Shown here piece by piece: positions 24,141 through 36,510 of a DNA stretch of 64,000 nt. The position numbers were made by a program, and so were the translations under genes. Where the stretch lies: contig CM041294.1 of NCBI GenBank assembly GCA_023052935.1, positions 101,335,616 through 101,399,615 of the forward strand, read 5' to 3'. This stretch comes from Piezodorus guildinii. Lineage: Eukaryota; Arthropoda; Insecta; Hemiptera; Pentatomidae. Within the stretch, counting starts at the first letter, position 1. The number at the start of each line of letters is the position of its first letter. Below the pieces are notes generated by a model. It worked only from the letters and a program-made list of their open reading frames with translations, was not told the DNA's origin and did not search any database.

Positions 24141-24978
24141 GATTTAGTGACCTTGAGGAACAAACTGGCATGCAACTCACCCACTAGACTTAAAAGACAA
24201 AAGGTTAACCGTTAATTTGGCCAGTTATGCGACTACTAAACCGTAAATCTCAGCTTGCAAAAAATTACTATTATACAAGACAAGACTGAAACCTATCTAG
24301 AACTGCGGACTTTAATTATTGGAGTAAGATACATTTTTCAGCATCAAACGCAACCAATCCATTTAATCCAAACTCCTTCGAAAACTAATTAATATTCCTT
24401 GATATGTAACCAACAATAGTCTAAATCATGATCTCACTATTCCATTTATTTTAAACCTTAATCCTTCAAAATTCTCTTAACTCCATCAGAACCTTCTTAA
24501 TCACATCAATCCTCCTGCTCAATGAATCCCTATCCTGCTCCACCTATCCCTACGATCCTTCAGGCAGGTTGAAACGGCAGTGGCCCCGAGACCTCTTGTA
24601 GATATTGGTTTAGAATCCTTGAAACTTGCCAGATTCTCCTATAAGTGGGGTATATATGTGGCTATAATAACTTCATTCAGCTTCCGCTACTTCTCAACAT
24701 GTGACACGGCAGAAAGAGAGAGGTGTGGGGAACTCTCCACAAACTGTAAATATTGCACATAGGCATGCGTGTGCTCAAGATTTTTATTTATTTTTTATTA
24801 TTATTTTATTTTTGATTGTTAATATTAATGTTTTTTTCATTCTCGTCTCCATTGTATTTCTCGTGTTTCGTTTTTAGTAAATTTGTTATGAATGGAGTCT
24901 TATCACTATTCCTACTGTCACTCATGGGACATAATGTAATGTAACTAAATAAAAAGTTTTTATTAAAATTAAATTAGT
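24141..24978 (+). mobile_element. Old Jockey-clade 3' remnant, same lineage as copies A and B
   Basis: It aligns with 61690-62560: 'cagttatgcgactactaaac' against 'cagttatacagactactaaac', 'caagacaagactgaaacc' against 'caagacaatactgaaacc', 'aggttgaaacggcagtggcc' and 'gtaaatattgcacataggc' in the 3' UTR. The reading frame has many stops and indels. It is truncated at the 5' side within the RT C-terminal part and ends with a short A-rich tail near 24950-24975. Clearly older than copies A and B. Confidence 0.85.
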
Positions 24979-25143
24979 AATCTTTGCTGTGCAATTTCTT
25001 TACTATGAGATTGCTTTACAATAACAGTACACATGTTAGTAGCACATGTACAATTGTCATGAAAAGAGATCATATCACATAGGGTATATAGACTTCTTAG
25101 TAAGTGTCTCAAGCTGTTGGTGGCATAAAGTAAAATATTCGAA

Positions 25144-25443
25144 TTTTTTTTTTTTTCTCTGGCGCGACAGGCCGTTTAGGCCCTTGGCCTCGTGGTACGA
25201 TCTCCTGGGAGAATATACTCACGATTCACGATGTGATTTAACAGGGTAGATACATCACTCCTTACGCCTATTTTTTGGGAGTTGCCACCATTTGGCTGAC
25301 GGGTCTCACATACCCGGGGGAGAGGCTGTGAGTGAATCCCTACTTATTTATATCCTTATAAAAGCCCCGCCGGGACTGGGATTCGAACTCGGAACCTCTA
25401 GCATGAGGGACTAGCGCGCTAGCCACTCAGCCACGGGCTCCCC
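25144..25443 (-). mobile_element. tRNA-derived SINE, family 1 (full length)
   Basis: Best copy of the family. On the minus strand the head is GGGGAGCCCGTGGCTGAGTGG (A box TGGCTGAGTGG), then a B box GAGTTCGAATCCC near 25378-25390, then the body, then '...cgcgccagag' and an A-tail (the T-run at 25145-25156 on the plus strand). Target-site duplication: taaaatattCgaa at 25131-25143 and taaaatattAgaa at 25444-25456, 12 of 13 identical. The TSD and A-tail show LINE-mediated insertion. Confidence 0.93.
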
Positions 25444-25456
25444 TAAAATATTAGAA

Positions 25457-26021
25457 ATATGCCTCTTAATTTTGTCCCCGTATCGACACTTATTTAATCT
25501 TTACAGAGGAATATCTAATTAATTTTAAAATACAGTAAATAAAAATGCATACTGTTTATTTGCAGTATTTAAAAAGGCAAGATAAAAAGTACTGAAAACG
25601 TATGTTGTTTGTCAAGAAGTATCTTAAGTTGTATTATGTTGAACAAGAGAGTTTTGTAAATCATCTATCTGTAAAATATGTTTGGGTTTTAGTAGGACTT
25701 GGATTTGCAATTAAGAAGATTGCAAATAAAGTGTAAAGTATTAATTTTATTTTAAACGACGTTGATACCAGTTTGTAGTTTATTTGCTTGATTTTGTAGT
25801 ATTTTTTTCAACCTTCTACAAATATTTTCAGTGATATTACTTTAATCTTCGTTTCACTTACAGACTCATATAGTTCTTCATTATTCATACCTACTTTTAA
25901 ATTTTTAATTATCACACATTTCTAAAAAAATATATAAAATAAAGATTTCAGCTTCCAAAATTATTACTTTTATCTAGAAATATACACTTATGTGCTGTAG
26001 TATTTAAAATATCTGATGGTG

Positions 26022-26055
<34 letters not shown>

Positions 26056-28183
26056 AGAATTTTTATGATTCCGAGTAAAAATATTGTGTTTCAAGAAGTT
26101 TGAAGATATGTTCCCTTATATAACGGGCATTAAATATTTCTCAACAATGATTTTTAAAATGTTAAATTGTTTATTAATTGCATCAATAACTATTAACCAA
26201 TAAGTATTAGCTAACTAGCGATACTACTATTATTAACTAAGCGGGAGATAGGAATGCAGGTTATTACAGAACAGAGGCCCTGATTTGCCCTCAGGTGATT
26301 ACATAGCAACATTGTAACATATCAATGCTTAGTCTATCGAAACCAATTAATTTTCTAATATGGTGTAGAACAGTATATTAGAGGTTGCGGTGTTTTAGTG
26401 GTTCGTTAGGTATAAAAGCGGAATTTAGAACTATAAATCCATTCTAAATTATAAATTTACCATTTACTTATGTTTATTAAATAATGTACGTATGTATGAT
26501 ATTCATTTCAATGACCACTGATCTATTATTATGTCTTTTAGCCATAAAGTAACGTATATCTAAGGGTTTTTAAAAAAATTCTGCAATCACGATAATATAC
26601 TGAGATAAAAAAGAAAGAAATATATATCTAATAAATCTGATTAATTATTAAAGACTATAAAATGAATGGCCTACACGTATTATTATAATGCTTTATGACA
26701 ATGAATATCTAGATAAATAAAGAAATATATATCATATAAATCTCGATCCTCAAATATTAAAGATCAACAAAATTATGACCTAACGTTTCGTATAACATGA
26801 TTTTGTACATGATGCTAATCCACATGTCTACGTACACTGAATTATATTTTCATTTGAATCCTCGTCCTCCAACATTCGTTCACGACTTTCAGACCTGTTT
26901 TATAACCTTTTGTATGAAAACCACAATATTCGAATTGATCTTTGCCTACGATCTGTCGTAATAAATTAGTAATTATGCTAATAAAAGTCATTTATTATAT
27001 TTCTTCAAATCGTTTGTAAACACTTCTATCATAAACTTCAAAAACCATGATTGCAATTAATAAAATGTAATTACAGAGAGAAAGTCATTTATAATTTTAT
27101 TGCATTGAATTACAAAGTTAGTATCATTTACGCATTTCATTAGATTTAAATTTATTTTTCTTTTCTAGTTTGTTTTTTCTAAATGATTATAATCTGACTG
27201 TTAATTTATTACTATTATTCATTTTCTTCTTTTATATCTGTTGTTTTATTTACTCAAACATATTGAAGTTCTAATTTAATTTTTCTGTGATATTATTCTA
27301 TAGGGAATTTTTCCAGAATAAATAAATAATTCGTTTATAATATACATTAGTAATAAAACTACTACTAATATGACCCAAAATAAAATAATTCTTTAATTAA
27401 GTATTTGAAAAGTTGTGTACTTTTCGTACTTTGTAGTCATCAGCTTGATTACAGACCAATAATGTCTCAGTACTTAAATGCAGTCTTACAATTTAAATAA
27501 AATACTTCGTACTTTGATCTAGGTATTTCGCTTTCTCCATCTGGAAGAAATCGAATGAATGTTTCAACCACGACTTTTTTATTTAGAACAAAGAATCAGA
27601 ATCCAGAATAAAATTACTTGACTTAGTATTAACTCTTCTTTCTTGCATGGCAAACAGAAAAATGCTATTGAATTCTTTGTTATATGATGTATTCTTTAAT
27701 GAACATATGTGCTTTGGATATAAACCTATTCTCTTGTTTTTATTGCTTGCAGAGCATAAAATATAGCTATTTAACGCAAAATAATTAGCAGCTGTTATTC
27801 GATTAATCAGGGGTGTCAGTTTACTGGAGATAAATTCCACAGTTCCTTGATTAAGAAGAAATAGAAAGTACGGCATTGTAGCATAGCTGGCAAGGTCGGC
27901 ATTCAACCCTTCTATCTCCACATAGATATTGGCCCCTGTTATTACCGATTTTTTCAGTGATCGATTATTTAACATTCCCTCTGAGTTGGCGGTCCAGCCC
28001 TCCAGTCATTGTTCGGGCCGATTTCGATCTTATCTAAGGCTACGTGCCTGGTGAGGAAGGTTCGGTTCGCTCAAATGGAGTGGTCCATTTGCATTAAGTG
28101 ATCCGAGTGCTATTAGTAAATGTTTATATTCTAAAGGGTAAGTGAATATATTTCGAAATAGTTTCAGTAACGTCAGGGTTACA
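25457..28183. other. AT-rich spacer, no confirmed gene
   Basis: A poly(A) tract of about 26 lies at 26028-26053. A 130-codon minus-strand frame (27975-27583) has no recognised motif and is judged unconvincing. A less AT-rich patch at 27890-28110 contains an ATTTGCAT octamer near 28087, of unknown meaning. Confidence 0.45.
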
Positions 28184-28922
28184 TTTTTACTTTCACTTAC
28201 CTAAGGGAAACTATTGCGATCTTGAAAATTTTCCAATTCTAATTTTCAACCGAAATACACATTTTGGGTCCCCTGAGTCCAAATAACCAAGTCCTGGGAA
28301 AAAAACGGAAAGTGCTATAAAACTGAAATTTAATATTTGAGATAACTATACGCCCGCGATGTTACAGCAACATTTTCATCAAAATCAGCTAACCAGAAGA
28401 GCCACTTTATACTATGCATTTTGTACCTGTTTACGATTTTCTCAACGATCTTTATTAAACTCTATAGATCGATGTAAAATTTGATGAGCTTAAATATCAT
28501 GTAATTTTCATTTTGATTGAAATAGTTTGACAGGGCTTAAATGTCGATATTTCAGATTTTCTTCCTCTAAAGTACCAAGTAAGTAATTTTGTAGATACCA
28601 GAAAAATAACAATATAATTGTTTGCAATTTTTAGTTTTTAAACATTAGAACAATAAAGATGTATAATATACCGTTGGAAAGATAAAGATTTTAGAAAAAA
28701 TATTATGTTATACACAAGCTTGTAAAAGTTAATAAAGAGTAATGAAAAGCCGATTAAACTAACTGATTATTTTAGCTAATAATATAATATATTTTTTTCA
28801 AAAAAGCACATGTTTCTAAAGAAATTAATTTAATTAATTCTTTTTTAGTTCACTCATTTTTATCTGTAACTGGAGTTGAAAATTGAAGTAAAAGACGTGT
28901 GTCAAACGCAACAGATTTTGTT
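28184..28922 (+). repeat. Unnamed 'ACTTACCT' repeat family, copy 7
   Basis: The left end ttttt-ACTTTCACTTACCT lies at 28185-28203, and the 'ccaagtcctggg' block near 28288 lacks the usual (GT)n. 'ataccgttggaaag' lies near 28668, and a mutated right end 'gaagtaaaagacgtgtgtc' near 28884-28902. Internal deletions shorten it to about 0.74 kb. Confidence 0.88.
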
Positions 28923-28981
28923 TCTAAATCTTAGGTAACATCGAGAGATAATTATAACATAATAATCTTAGGAGAGGGATA

Positions 28982-29386
28982 TCCTCATATTTGAAAGAAA
29001 GATCTTAAGAAAGATATTTGGGCCAGTTAAGATCGGGAAAAGCTGGAGGCGGAGGACAAACTTGGAGATCTACCGGATCTATGGCGAAGCTGATGTGATG
29101 AGGTTAGTCAACTTAGGAAGACTGCGATGGGCTGGCCACGTAGTACGGATGCCAGACGATGAAATTTCCAAAAGCTGCTGGATGGGAGGCTCCACCGGAC
29201 AAGGGGAAGAGGAAGACCTCGGCATAGATGGGAGGACACCGTTGCCACGGATGCTCTTCGCCTACTTGACACCCGCAACTGGCGAGCGGCTGCTCAGGAC
29301 CGAACCACCTGGCGAAGACTTATTGAGGAGGCCAAGGACCACATTGGTCTGTAGCGCCACGGATGATGATGATAATAATCTTGAGT
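28982..29386 (+). mobile_element. RTE-type LINE, 3' terminal fragment
   Basis: The plus strand reads FERKILRKIFGP, then WRRRTN and EIYRIYGEADVMRLVNLGRL, then RWAGHVVRM (28990-29154). This is the characteristic C-terminal end of RTE-type RT proteins. The frame then shifts: the WED..., NWRAAAQDR and EEAKDHIGL-type residues are readable in other frames up to 29353. It ends with a short (GAT)n/(AAT)n tail at 29361-29380, as RTE elements commonly do. It is 5'-truncated and frameshifted, so non-functional. Confidence 0.85.
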
Positions 29387-32249
29387 TCATGTGGAGCAAA
29401 TAAAATAAAAAATATATTTATGCGGTATTGAACCAGAATGTTGTAATTTTTTCTAATGAACCAGTAATGTTTCAGATTGCCTCTATATTAACATTTCATC
29501 GATAATTACATGATAAGAAATCCTTTGTAATATTCAGATGAAATGTGGAACGTGAAATGTGGTCTTGAGCCTTCGCGGTGTTAGTTCCTCATTAATAATA
29601 TCTATCTTAATTAAAAGTAGATAGACGAAATTCAGCTCTCCCAATTTAGTATATTACCAGATGAGTCACAGCGACATAATGTTAAACGTTAACTGAATAT
29701 AGAAATAAATGATCAATTAGTTAGAGAAATCTCCCTCCTTTTCAAAAAATTGAAAAACAAAATTGAAACCTTATGTATTATTTATATCGTAAAAAAAATT
29801 ATTTAAAATAATAAACATAAAAGGTCTATTAAAAATAACCGTGAGGTCGATTCCGACTCTAGTTTTGACTGCCTTTTTACCCTGGAGCGCATGAAATTGT
29901 TTTTCCACTCACCTTACTTATTAAGCTTAACTTTACCTTATATATAGTTTTATTATAGTCATAACTAGTCCAAGAGCTACCTATCATTCAATACTATGTT
30001 ACTAATACTTCTATATAAGAAATTTCAGTTACTTCAGATGCATTCTCGAGTAACAAATTAGCCAATCAGCCATGATGCATGAAGAAGATGCGTTCCTTTT
30101 TGCATTCCAGACATGTCAAGATGATGCATTTTACACTTAGGCTAAACTAATGGGAGTTAGAGAAGTCACAGTTCAAAGTTCAAGCCCATGAAAAGATCAT
30201 TCTGCTGGCATGCAAGCTAAACTGTTTAATTTAAAGTCGAATTTTTAATAACCTTTGATACATAATGTCACATATTTTGCCTACGCCTGAATAGTATATA
30301 ATACCTAACTAGATAACTAAAATGAAATCTTAATTTTTCTAAAATAGTATCTCTAATGACTTCTCAGTCAACAAATAACCATCGTCATGGTCCAATTTGC
30401 AATCTCAATAAATAGTGTAAATAAATTTTTTGGTAAACCAGTTTAGAAATCCTTACTTCCATATCAAGGATAGGGTATTCAAGGATATTATAAGATTCGA
30501 TTTTTAGAGCATCTGCTTCCATAAATCTTCTTACTTAATAATATAAAGTAACATACCGTATATTTATAATTATGTAAGAAAAACCGTTATAGAGAAACTG
30601 AAAAAAGTTTGAGAGTGAACATTTTCGGAAGAATTCATTTCAAAGCCGACGTTTATTTCTTTTTAATTTTTAGTTTTATGACGTCAAAATAAATTATATT
30701 TTTGAATGCTAGTAGAGATGTTTTTTTAATCGTTTCAGTTTGTTAGTTTATAAACATAAAAATTAATATCTACATGGTACTCATCAAACCCTTACTGACT
30801 GGCTTAACACATGAAACCGTCAGCCCATACACTTAAATCCACCACCAATTAGTACGATCCAAAGCGACAACATTGGAGACAGTATCCTTGAGGTTCGCTG
30901 AATTAAACATTAGGAAAAGAAAATATTTAATTATTGCAAATAGTTTTTTTGTTTTTTTTTTGCAGATGAGAAATAAAAAAAATTCAAACATTTATGGTAA
31001 TTAAATAAATGCTCAAAAAAAAAAAAATTATAATCAACTTTTTAAACGATTTATGAAAAAAAATGACCAGCCGTATTCTACTAATAGATATACTATGGAT
31101 CTGTACAACTATTTTTTTATGACTGTAGATTTTTTTGCAGGAGTGACACCTATCACAGTGTGGTTCCATTGTGATCCTCGGAACGCTACGCTGCACCAGC
31201 TTTTTCAAAATGGTGGCCGCTTGGAAATATTTAATGCCAATTTAATATACATAAAGATAAAGAAAACGTGGTGTCTTTTACAAAAGGTTCAATACAGACT
31301 TTACAAAAAATATAAGCTATTCACTGTAATGTTATTAACCACTAAAAGTGTGTAGCAATGTATAGGAGATACATCATCAGTGCACTGCTTAATTTATATT
31401 TAAAAAAATAAATAAATACAAATATATACGAATATATATTAACTATGTATGTTATACAGTATTGACTACGTTTATACAGTAATGGCTATTAACATGTATG
31501 TGTCTATTGAATAATATAAAATATGAATATTTCTTATTTGTATTTATGATCTTGTAATTATTAAATTGTTGTTGTATTTGTGACTTTATAATGTATTATT
31601 CATATTTTTGTGTGTTATAATATTTATCACTATTAATGATGACTACCTTACCTTAATCCCATGTTTCTCAATTAAGAAGGCATATATTAGATATATTTAT
31701 ATTATGAATTGTCCGTAAACATGAGTTTATAGATAATTGTGCAGAGAAAGATTATTAAGATAATTTTGGGTATAAATAAAAGATCCCCATTAATTAATAT
31801 ATTCTCGGAGCTCTATGCGTTGTCTGCAAAAAAGTATACATAATCTCAATTATGAAGAAACTGTATTTTAGACGGGATGAGCTAGTCGGGAAGATTAACC
31901 ATCGTTTTTCTACAAGATTGAAAAATTACTATAGCTTAGTTGTACTAAAATTACTATCAGATATATTTTTAATACTAAACCTTAGTATTCGCTAAGAAAA
32001 AGAATTAAGCTGCTTCAAAATGCAAAAGGAGTGCATAAGTATTGAAAGCAATACGCTAATTACAGTTGGCATAGTTACATTATAAAACCATTTCATGATT
32101 TAGCAAGAGAACCTACCTACCAGCCCTTGAGCTAGATCGGGTCAACAAGTCGTACGTTTACCCTTCAAGAAAATTGTATAACACGTTATTAAAAGAAACC
32201 ACTTATAACGCCTTTAATGTATGTTATACAAATTCACAAGTACTATTCA
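29387..32249. other. AT-rich spacer; one GC-richer island at 31130-31235
   Basis: Only short frames. At 31125-31141 the plus strand has a T-rich tract ending in TTTTTTGCAG, a good splice-acceptor look, followed by a G/C-rich open stretch to about 31230. A weak tRNA-like patch (gaggtcgattccgactc) lies near 29845. Neither is strong enough to annotate as a gene. Confidence 0.4.
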
Positions 32250-32700
32250 TTGTTATTACCACAGAACTCCTCGGCCAATGCACTACTTTGCTACGCCAGA
32301 GAGGGTGTTTTCGACTAGACTTGCCATAATCGGATCGTTTCATTCCGATAAACTGACAATTACGGTCAATTTTCAGGTTTATCGTAGGCGATAGATGATT
32401 ATTGCTGACCGGAGCAGACTCCGGTAGCAATTACTAAGGTAGAGCGGCTAGGAAACCGGACCGCTAAGTAAGCAGTTTGTCGAGCAGATCACGAGCCGGA
32501 CCGCATTGCGCACGCTTTATCTGGACCGAACCCCTTCTCGATGTCCGCCTGGGCATGAAAAAGTCCAGAGTCGTGCTTTACCGTCTTCCGATCGTGTCGA
32601 GCGCCCGCGGGGTGGGTGTTGGCACTTTTTGCCTCCTACGTGGTTGTCTCTGTCGCAATTTTTTTTTCCTTATTCCCACTTCGACCTGAACACTTTCGAA
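32250..32700. promoter_or_regulatory. CpG-rich island, possible promoter or unrecognised exon
   Basis: The densest run of CpG in the window outside transposon ORFs. It contains a perfect 7-bp hairpin ACCGGAG-caga-CTCCGGT near 32408-32425, AGCGG...CCGCT just after it, and TTGCGCACGC near 32505, which resembles an NRF-1/Ewg site. A 95-codon frame at 32506-32793 has no recognisable domain. No supported TSS motif or splice site anchors a gene. It could also be the remnant of a GC-rich mobile element. Confidence 0.3.
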
Positions 32701-32714
32701 AACATTACAAGCTC

Positions 32715-33122
32715 ATTGGTTACTAATGCCCGTGTAATACTTCAAGCAATCCTACCTCCGATGGATGACTCAATAGAATATAGGTCTTGTTGAAGATAAC
32801 TATTTTTAGAAAAATTGTTATTCATAGAAATTCCTTTAATATTATCTTTCATTGAGTTTTTTTCTTCCTCTAATAACAATAAATATTACATGAACTTAAA
32901 TGAGCGAAAGAAAAATAGTATTTAAACAGATAAACAAAAGAAACAAAAACTATTTAGAATACACTATATTGAGAATGTATAGCCGACTGTTAAACATTTC
33001 ATAGGCAGAAATAATCAAGAATCAGTCTAAAATATTTTATTTAAGCCGGCGTTTCGGCTCAAACTCGTGAGAGACCACAAACATCAAAAAACTAAATAGA
33101 TACATATTGATTACTAATGCCC
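32715..33122. repeat. 17-bp direct repeats flanking about 370 bp
   Basis: attgGttactaatgccc (32715-32731) and attgAttactaatgccc (33106-33122) match at 16 of 17 bases. The intervening DNA is AT-rich, with a GCCGGCGTTTCGGC near-palindrome near 33045. They could be a target-site duplication of an unrecognised insert or a small local duplication. The second repeat abuts the RTE tail at 33123. Confidence 0.5.
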
Positions 33123-35030
33123 ATATTTATTTATTTTTTTTCTGTGGGGCGCGAAAAGGCCTTAAAGACCAAACGAATATCATGTTTTCGTCCTCAACTT
33201 CCTTCATTTCCATACTTCCCTCATGAGCTCTGCATGTTTGCTGTTCCTTTCCTCCGACCACGCATAGCCCCTTTTTTGGCATTCTTTGACCACGAAGACC
33301 TTTATATTGTTCAGTGACCTTCTGTAGGTTTCTCTATCCACACAGTCTGAATCCTTCAGTCCTACTGAATCCATGTCGGCTCTGATCTGCTTGAAAAAAA
33401 CCAGTCGTGTTCTTGCGCTGGTGGAATCGTCGGAAGATTTCCCGGTTTAACCTTTCAGTGCTCATCCTCATCATGTGCCCATAAAATTTAAGCCTCCTTA
33501 CCCTGATATCGGTCTCCAGGCTTTTGTTGTCGGTGTATATTTCTTTGTTGGACCTTAGCCTGTGTCTTTCGGGTGTCTTGTTGGGCCCTTAGATCTTCCT
33601 AAATATTTTTCTTTCTAGCTTCAGAAGTTTATCTAAGCTAGGGAGGCAGGTGGTCTCTGTCTCATAGAGTATCACGGGTTTGATCAAGGTGTTATAATGT
33701 CGGACTTTGGCTTTGATGGATAGGTTCTTCTTGTTGTACAAGTTCTTGAGATCAAAACACAAGCTCACTAATTTCGCGACTTTTCCCTTAAAGCTTTCTC
33801 GGTCCGATCCGTTATCGGAGACGACTTCTCCCACAGATGACAGGTATCTTAATTTTGGGGTCGCCTTTATCTTTCCACATACGGTGTCGACCGACTTTTT
33901 CTTGTATTTGGATCAGTGGTCATTAGTTCTGTCTTTTAAGAGGAGATTTGTAAGCCCGTTTTCCTGGCTATTCTTGAGAGAGCATTTATCTGAGTGATCG
34001 CCTCTTTCTCCGTTTCCGCGAAGAGGGCGAGGTCGCCTGCATAGGCAAGACACTTTACTTTTACATGGTCCTTCTCCGCTCCGGAGTCCCACAGCTCTCT
34101 CATTATCTTATTGAGTACTACATTGAATAGTACCGGGAATAGTCCATCTCCCTGTTTGAGTCCCGTTTTGATCTGGAACGGTTTGCTGACGTGTCCTTGG
34201 TACTTGAATTTTGACTCGGTCTCCGACAGGGTCAGTCCTATCAGCGTCCTGGTTTTCTGGTTGACCCCATTTACCTTGAGTACTTCAAGCAGGGTCTCCC
34301 TGTCTACCGAGTCGTACGCCCTCTTGAAGTCGACGGACGAGATGAACAGGTTTTTTCTGCTCTTGGTTCTGTAATATCTAATCAGCAGCTCAAGGCTGAG
34401 GATCTATTCCGATATTTCCCGATCCTCGGGTCCACTTGTGGGTACAACCTGTTCAGGAGTGCTTTGGAGAATTTTGTATGTTACTGGTATTAGGGATATC
34501 CCTCTGTAGTTGTTCACATCGGATTTATTCCCTTTCTTGTGAAGTGTGGTGTTTCAGGGCGGTTATCCATTCCTTCAGAATTCTCTCTTCACTCCAGACG
34601 TCCATCAACATTTCCGTGACTATTTTCTGAAATCTTACCCTGTTAGTTTCCACATTTCCGCAAGAACCCCATCTTTTCCCGCCGCTTTGTTATTTTTTAG
34701 GGACGCGATTATCACGTCCAGTTCCTCGTCGTCCGGTGAGTATGACTCCGCATGTAGAGGAGTGTTATTGACTGCTGCCAGTTTCTCACTTGTTTTTTCA
34801 CAGTTCAGCAGTTCTTCAAAATACTTCGCGAACTCGTCACAGATTTCTTCTTTGGTTTGTGCCGGGAGTTTTTCTTTCCTGTTTAGTACCAGACCAGAGG
34901 GTGTGAACCCTTTGATTTTCTGCTTGCAGCTTTTGTAAAAGAGTCTGGTGTTGTTCTTCCTAAAGTTTGTTTCCATTTCCTTAAGTTGTTCATCGAGGAA
35001 GCTCCTTCTCCTTTTCCTCAGTGCGTTAAA
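33123..35030 (-). pseudogene. RTE-type LINE ORF (RT plus C-terminal domain), decayed
   Basis: Reading from 35030 down: NALRKRRRSFLDEQ linker; EEICDEFAKYFEELLN and KAAGKDGVLAEM (start of RT, near 34700); a NNYRGISL-type block near 34510; DFKRAYDSVDRETLLEVLK (motif A, near 34330); KQGDGLFPVLFN (motif B, near 34150); motif C as YAGD near 34033-34047 instead of YADD; KAKVRHYNTLIKPVILYETE (33700); and LKFYGHMMRMSTERLNREI to 33440. The minus-strand tail ends in A-rich sequence near 33123-33145. Several frameshifts and stops, plus loss of a catalytic Asp, show it is dead. The C-terminal order is that of RTE-clade elements. The endonuclease part upstream is missing. Confidence 0.87.
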
Positions 35031-35295
35031 TATTTATTTTTAAACATTAAAATATTTTTTAATATAACGTCTGCATAATTAAAATATTTTTAGACTGACT
35101 CCCGATTATTTCTCTCTATGGTATTTATATTACATTTTGGCTTTAGGATCATATCTATGAAGTAGTCATGACGATGTTAAGTAAGAAGGATAATAGTATT
35201 ATTTTTGCTTTTTCCCAATTCTGTATTTTGTTATATACTTTGTTTGTGTTTGTTTTTTTATAGATTTCAAGATTCTGTTTTTTACCGATAAGGAA

Positions 35296-35575
35296 AGTGG
35301 CGCGGGTTAGTGCCCTAGCCTATTGTTCTGTAGGGCCTGGTTTGGACCATGTCTGAGGCAGAATTATTTATTTTGTTATTTCAGCCGTTGAGTGACCATG
35401 GTGTAGAAGGCCCTCCTAGGGTATATACAGCGCCTATAAGATGGGTACCCAAAAATTCGGGGAATCCTGGAGGCTGAGCGTTACCTAGGTCCAATAACCC
35501 CCTTATATAACGGATCCTTATAGGTACTAAACTCAAGATCTTCATGGGTTGTAGAGCTACAGGTATTTTTTATTT
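35296..35575 (+). mobile_element. tRNA-derived SINE, family 2 (diverged)
   Basis: Same block order as the copy at 52280-52582 read on its own sense strand: 'gaggcagaattatttatttt', 'ccctcctagggtatatacag', 'ataagatgggtacccaaaaa', 'ggaggctgagcg', 'cttcatgggttgtag' and 'ctacaggtattttttatt' at the end. The head is degenerate (ggcctggtttggaccatg replaces the B box). The 3' end is T-rich, as in the other copies. Confidence 0.8.
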
Positions 35576-36204
35576 GTAGGTTTGTCAAATCATCACACTG
35601 TAAGTAGTTTTAAAAATTCGTAATTGTATTTGTTATGCTTTTAAGTGTACTTATCACTTTCACTGTATGAAGACTCGTTGGAAAAATTGGAAATATCAAA
35701 AAACAGAGCTTGAGTATGATTTTTTTGGCTAGTTTCTTTAAAAACGTTTTGAAAAAATATTTCTTAACTTCTGTTTTAATCTATGAATTAAATATATCTC
35801 GAGATCGATTTATGCCCTTTTTGACTATGAAATAGTTGAGAAATTGTGATGTTCTGATTTGAGGAGATTATTTGGATTTTAATATTCTATTTAAATTCTT
35901 GAGATTTTATATTATATTGTTAAACATTTTCTTAGTTTCTTATTAAATCTGTGTGAATGCTTACTTAATCTACGTTACGGAGGAATCTACGTTATTACAC
36001 GTATTAGATGTTTAGGTGAACAACTCATATTAACAGACATATTTTACCAAGTTAATGTTTTGACTGATTCTAAATTATTAACTTCCTTTCCAATACACTT
36101 TTTTTCTAACCTTTAATTATATTAGCATATCTTGATTTCTAGCGAGATATCTGCATTTTATCATGACCTCAAATATACATTATTTCGACATTTTATTTTA
36201 TACT
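35576..36204. other. AT-rich spacer, no gene seen
   Basis: No coding motif or repeat boundary seen. Confidence 0.5.
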
Positions 36205-36510
36205 AGTAGACCCAGCTTCGCACGGGTGTAATTTGAATGAGGTGTCATTTATGTCTAAAAATCTCTGTCTGGCCTATTTACTGTTTATCGCTTAGGCCGT
36301 GTTATTTCATCGTAACGAAAAGTTTAATTAGCAAGTTTATTTTATAACGTCTATTCATTAGTATATTTAATCACTGGCAGGAATGAAAAACAAATATCGA
36401 AATTGGTTTAATTTGAATTCATAGGGCCATAAACTTTTTAGGATTTTATTATTTTAACAAAAAATTGTAATCATAACGACAACTAAGCTCTTTAAAAAAA
36501 AATATATAGA
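36205..36510 (+). repeat. Possible dispersed-repeat end ('agacccagcttcgcacgggt')
   Basis: The block tagtagacccagcttcgcac at 36206 stands out from its AT-rich flanks. The motif resembles a repeat start that I recall as recurrent in arthropod genomes. Only one copy is present in this window, so the call rests on memory rather than on internal comparison. Confidence 0.3.

Noticed and set aside
27583..27975. 130-codon minus-strand frame
   Set aside because: No motif, composition typical of AT-rich DNA, no start context or neighbours to support it. Possible but unsupported as a gene.
31053..31355. 100-codon frame with a possible upstream splice acceptor
   Set aside because: Only about 30 codons are in GC-richer sequence and no protein family is recognisable. 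Noted within the spacer entry but not called.
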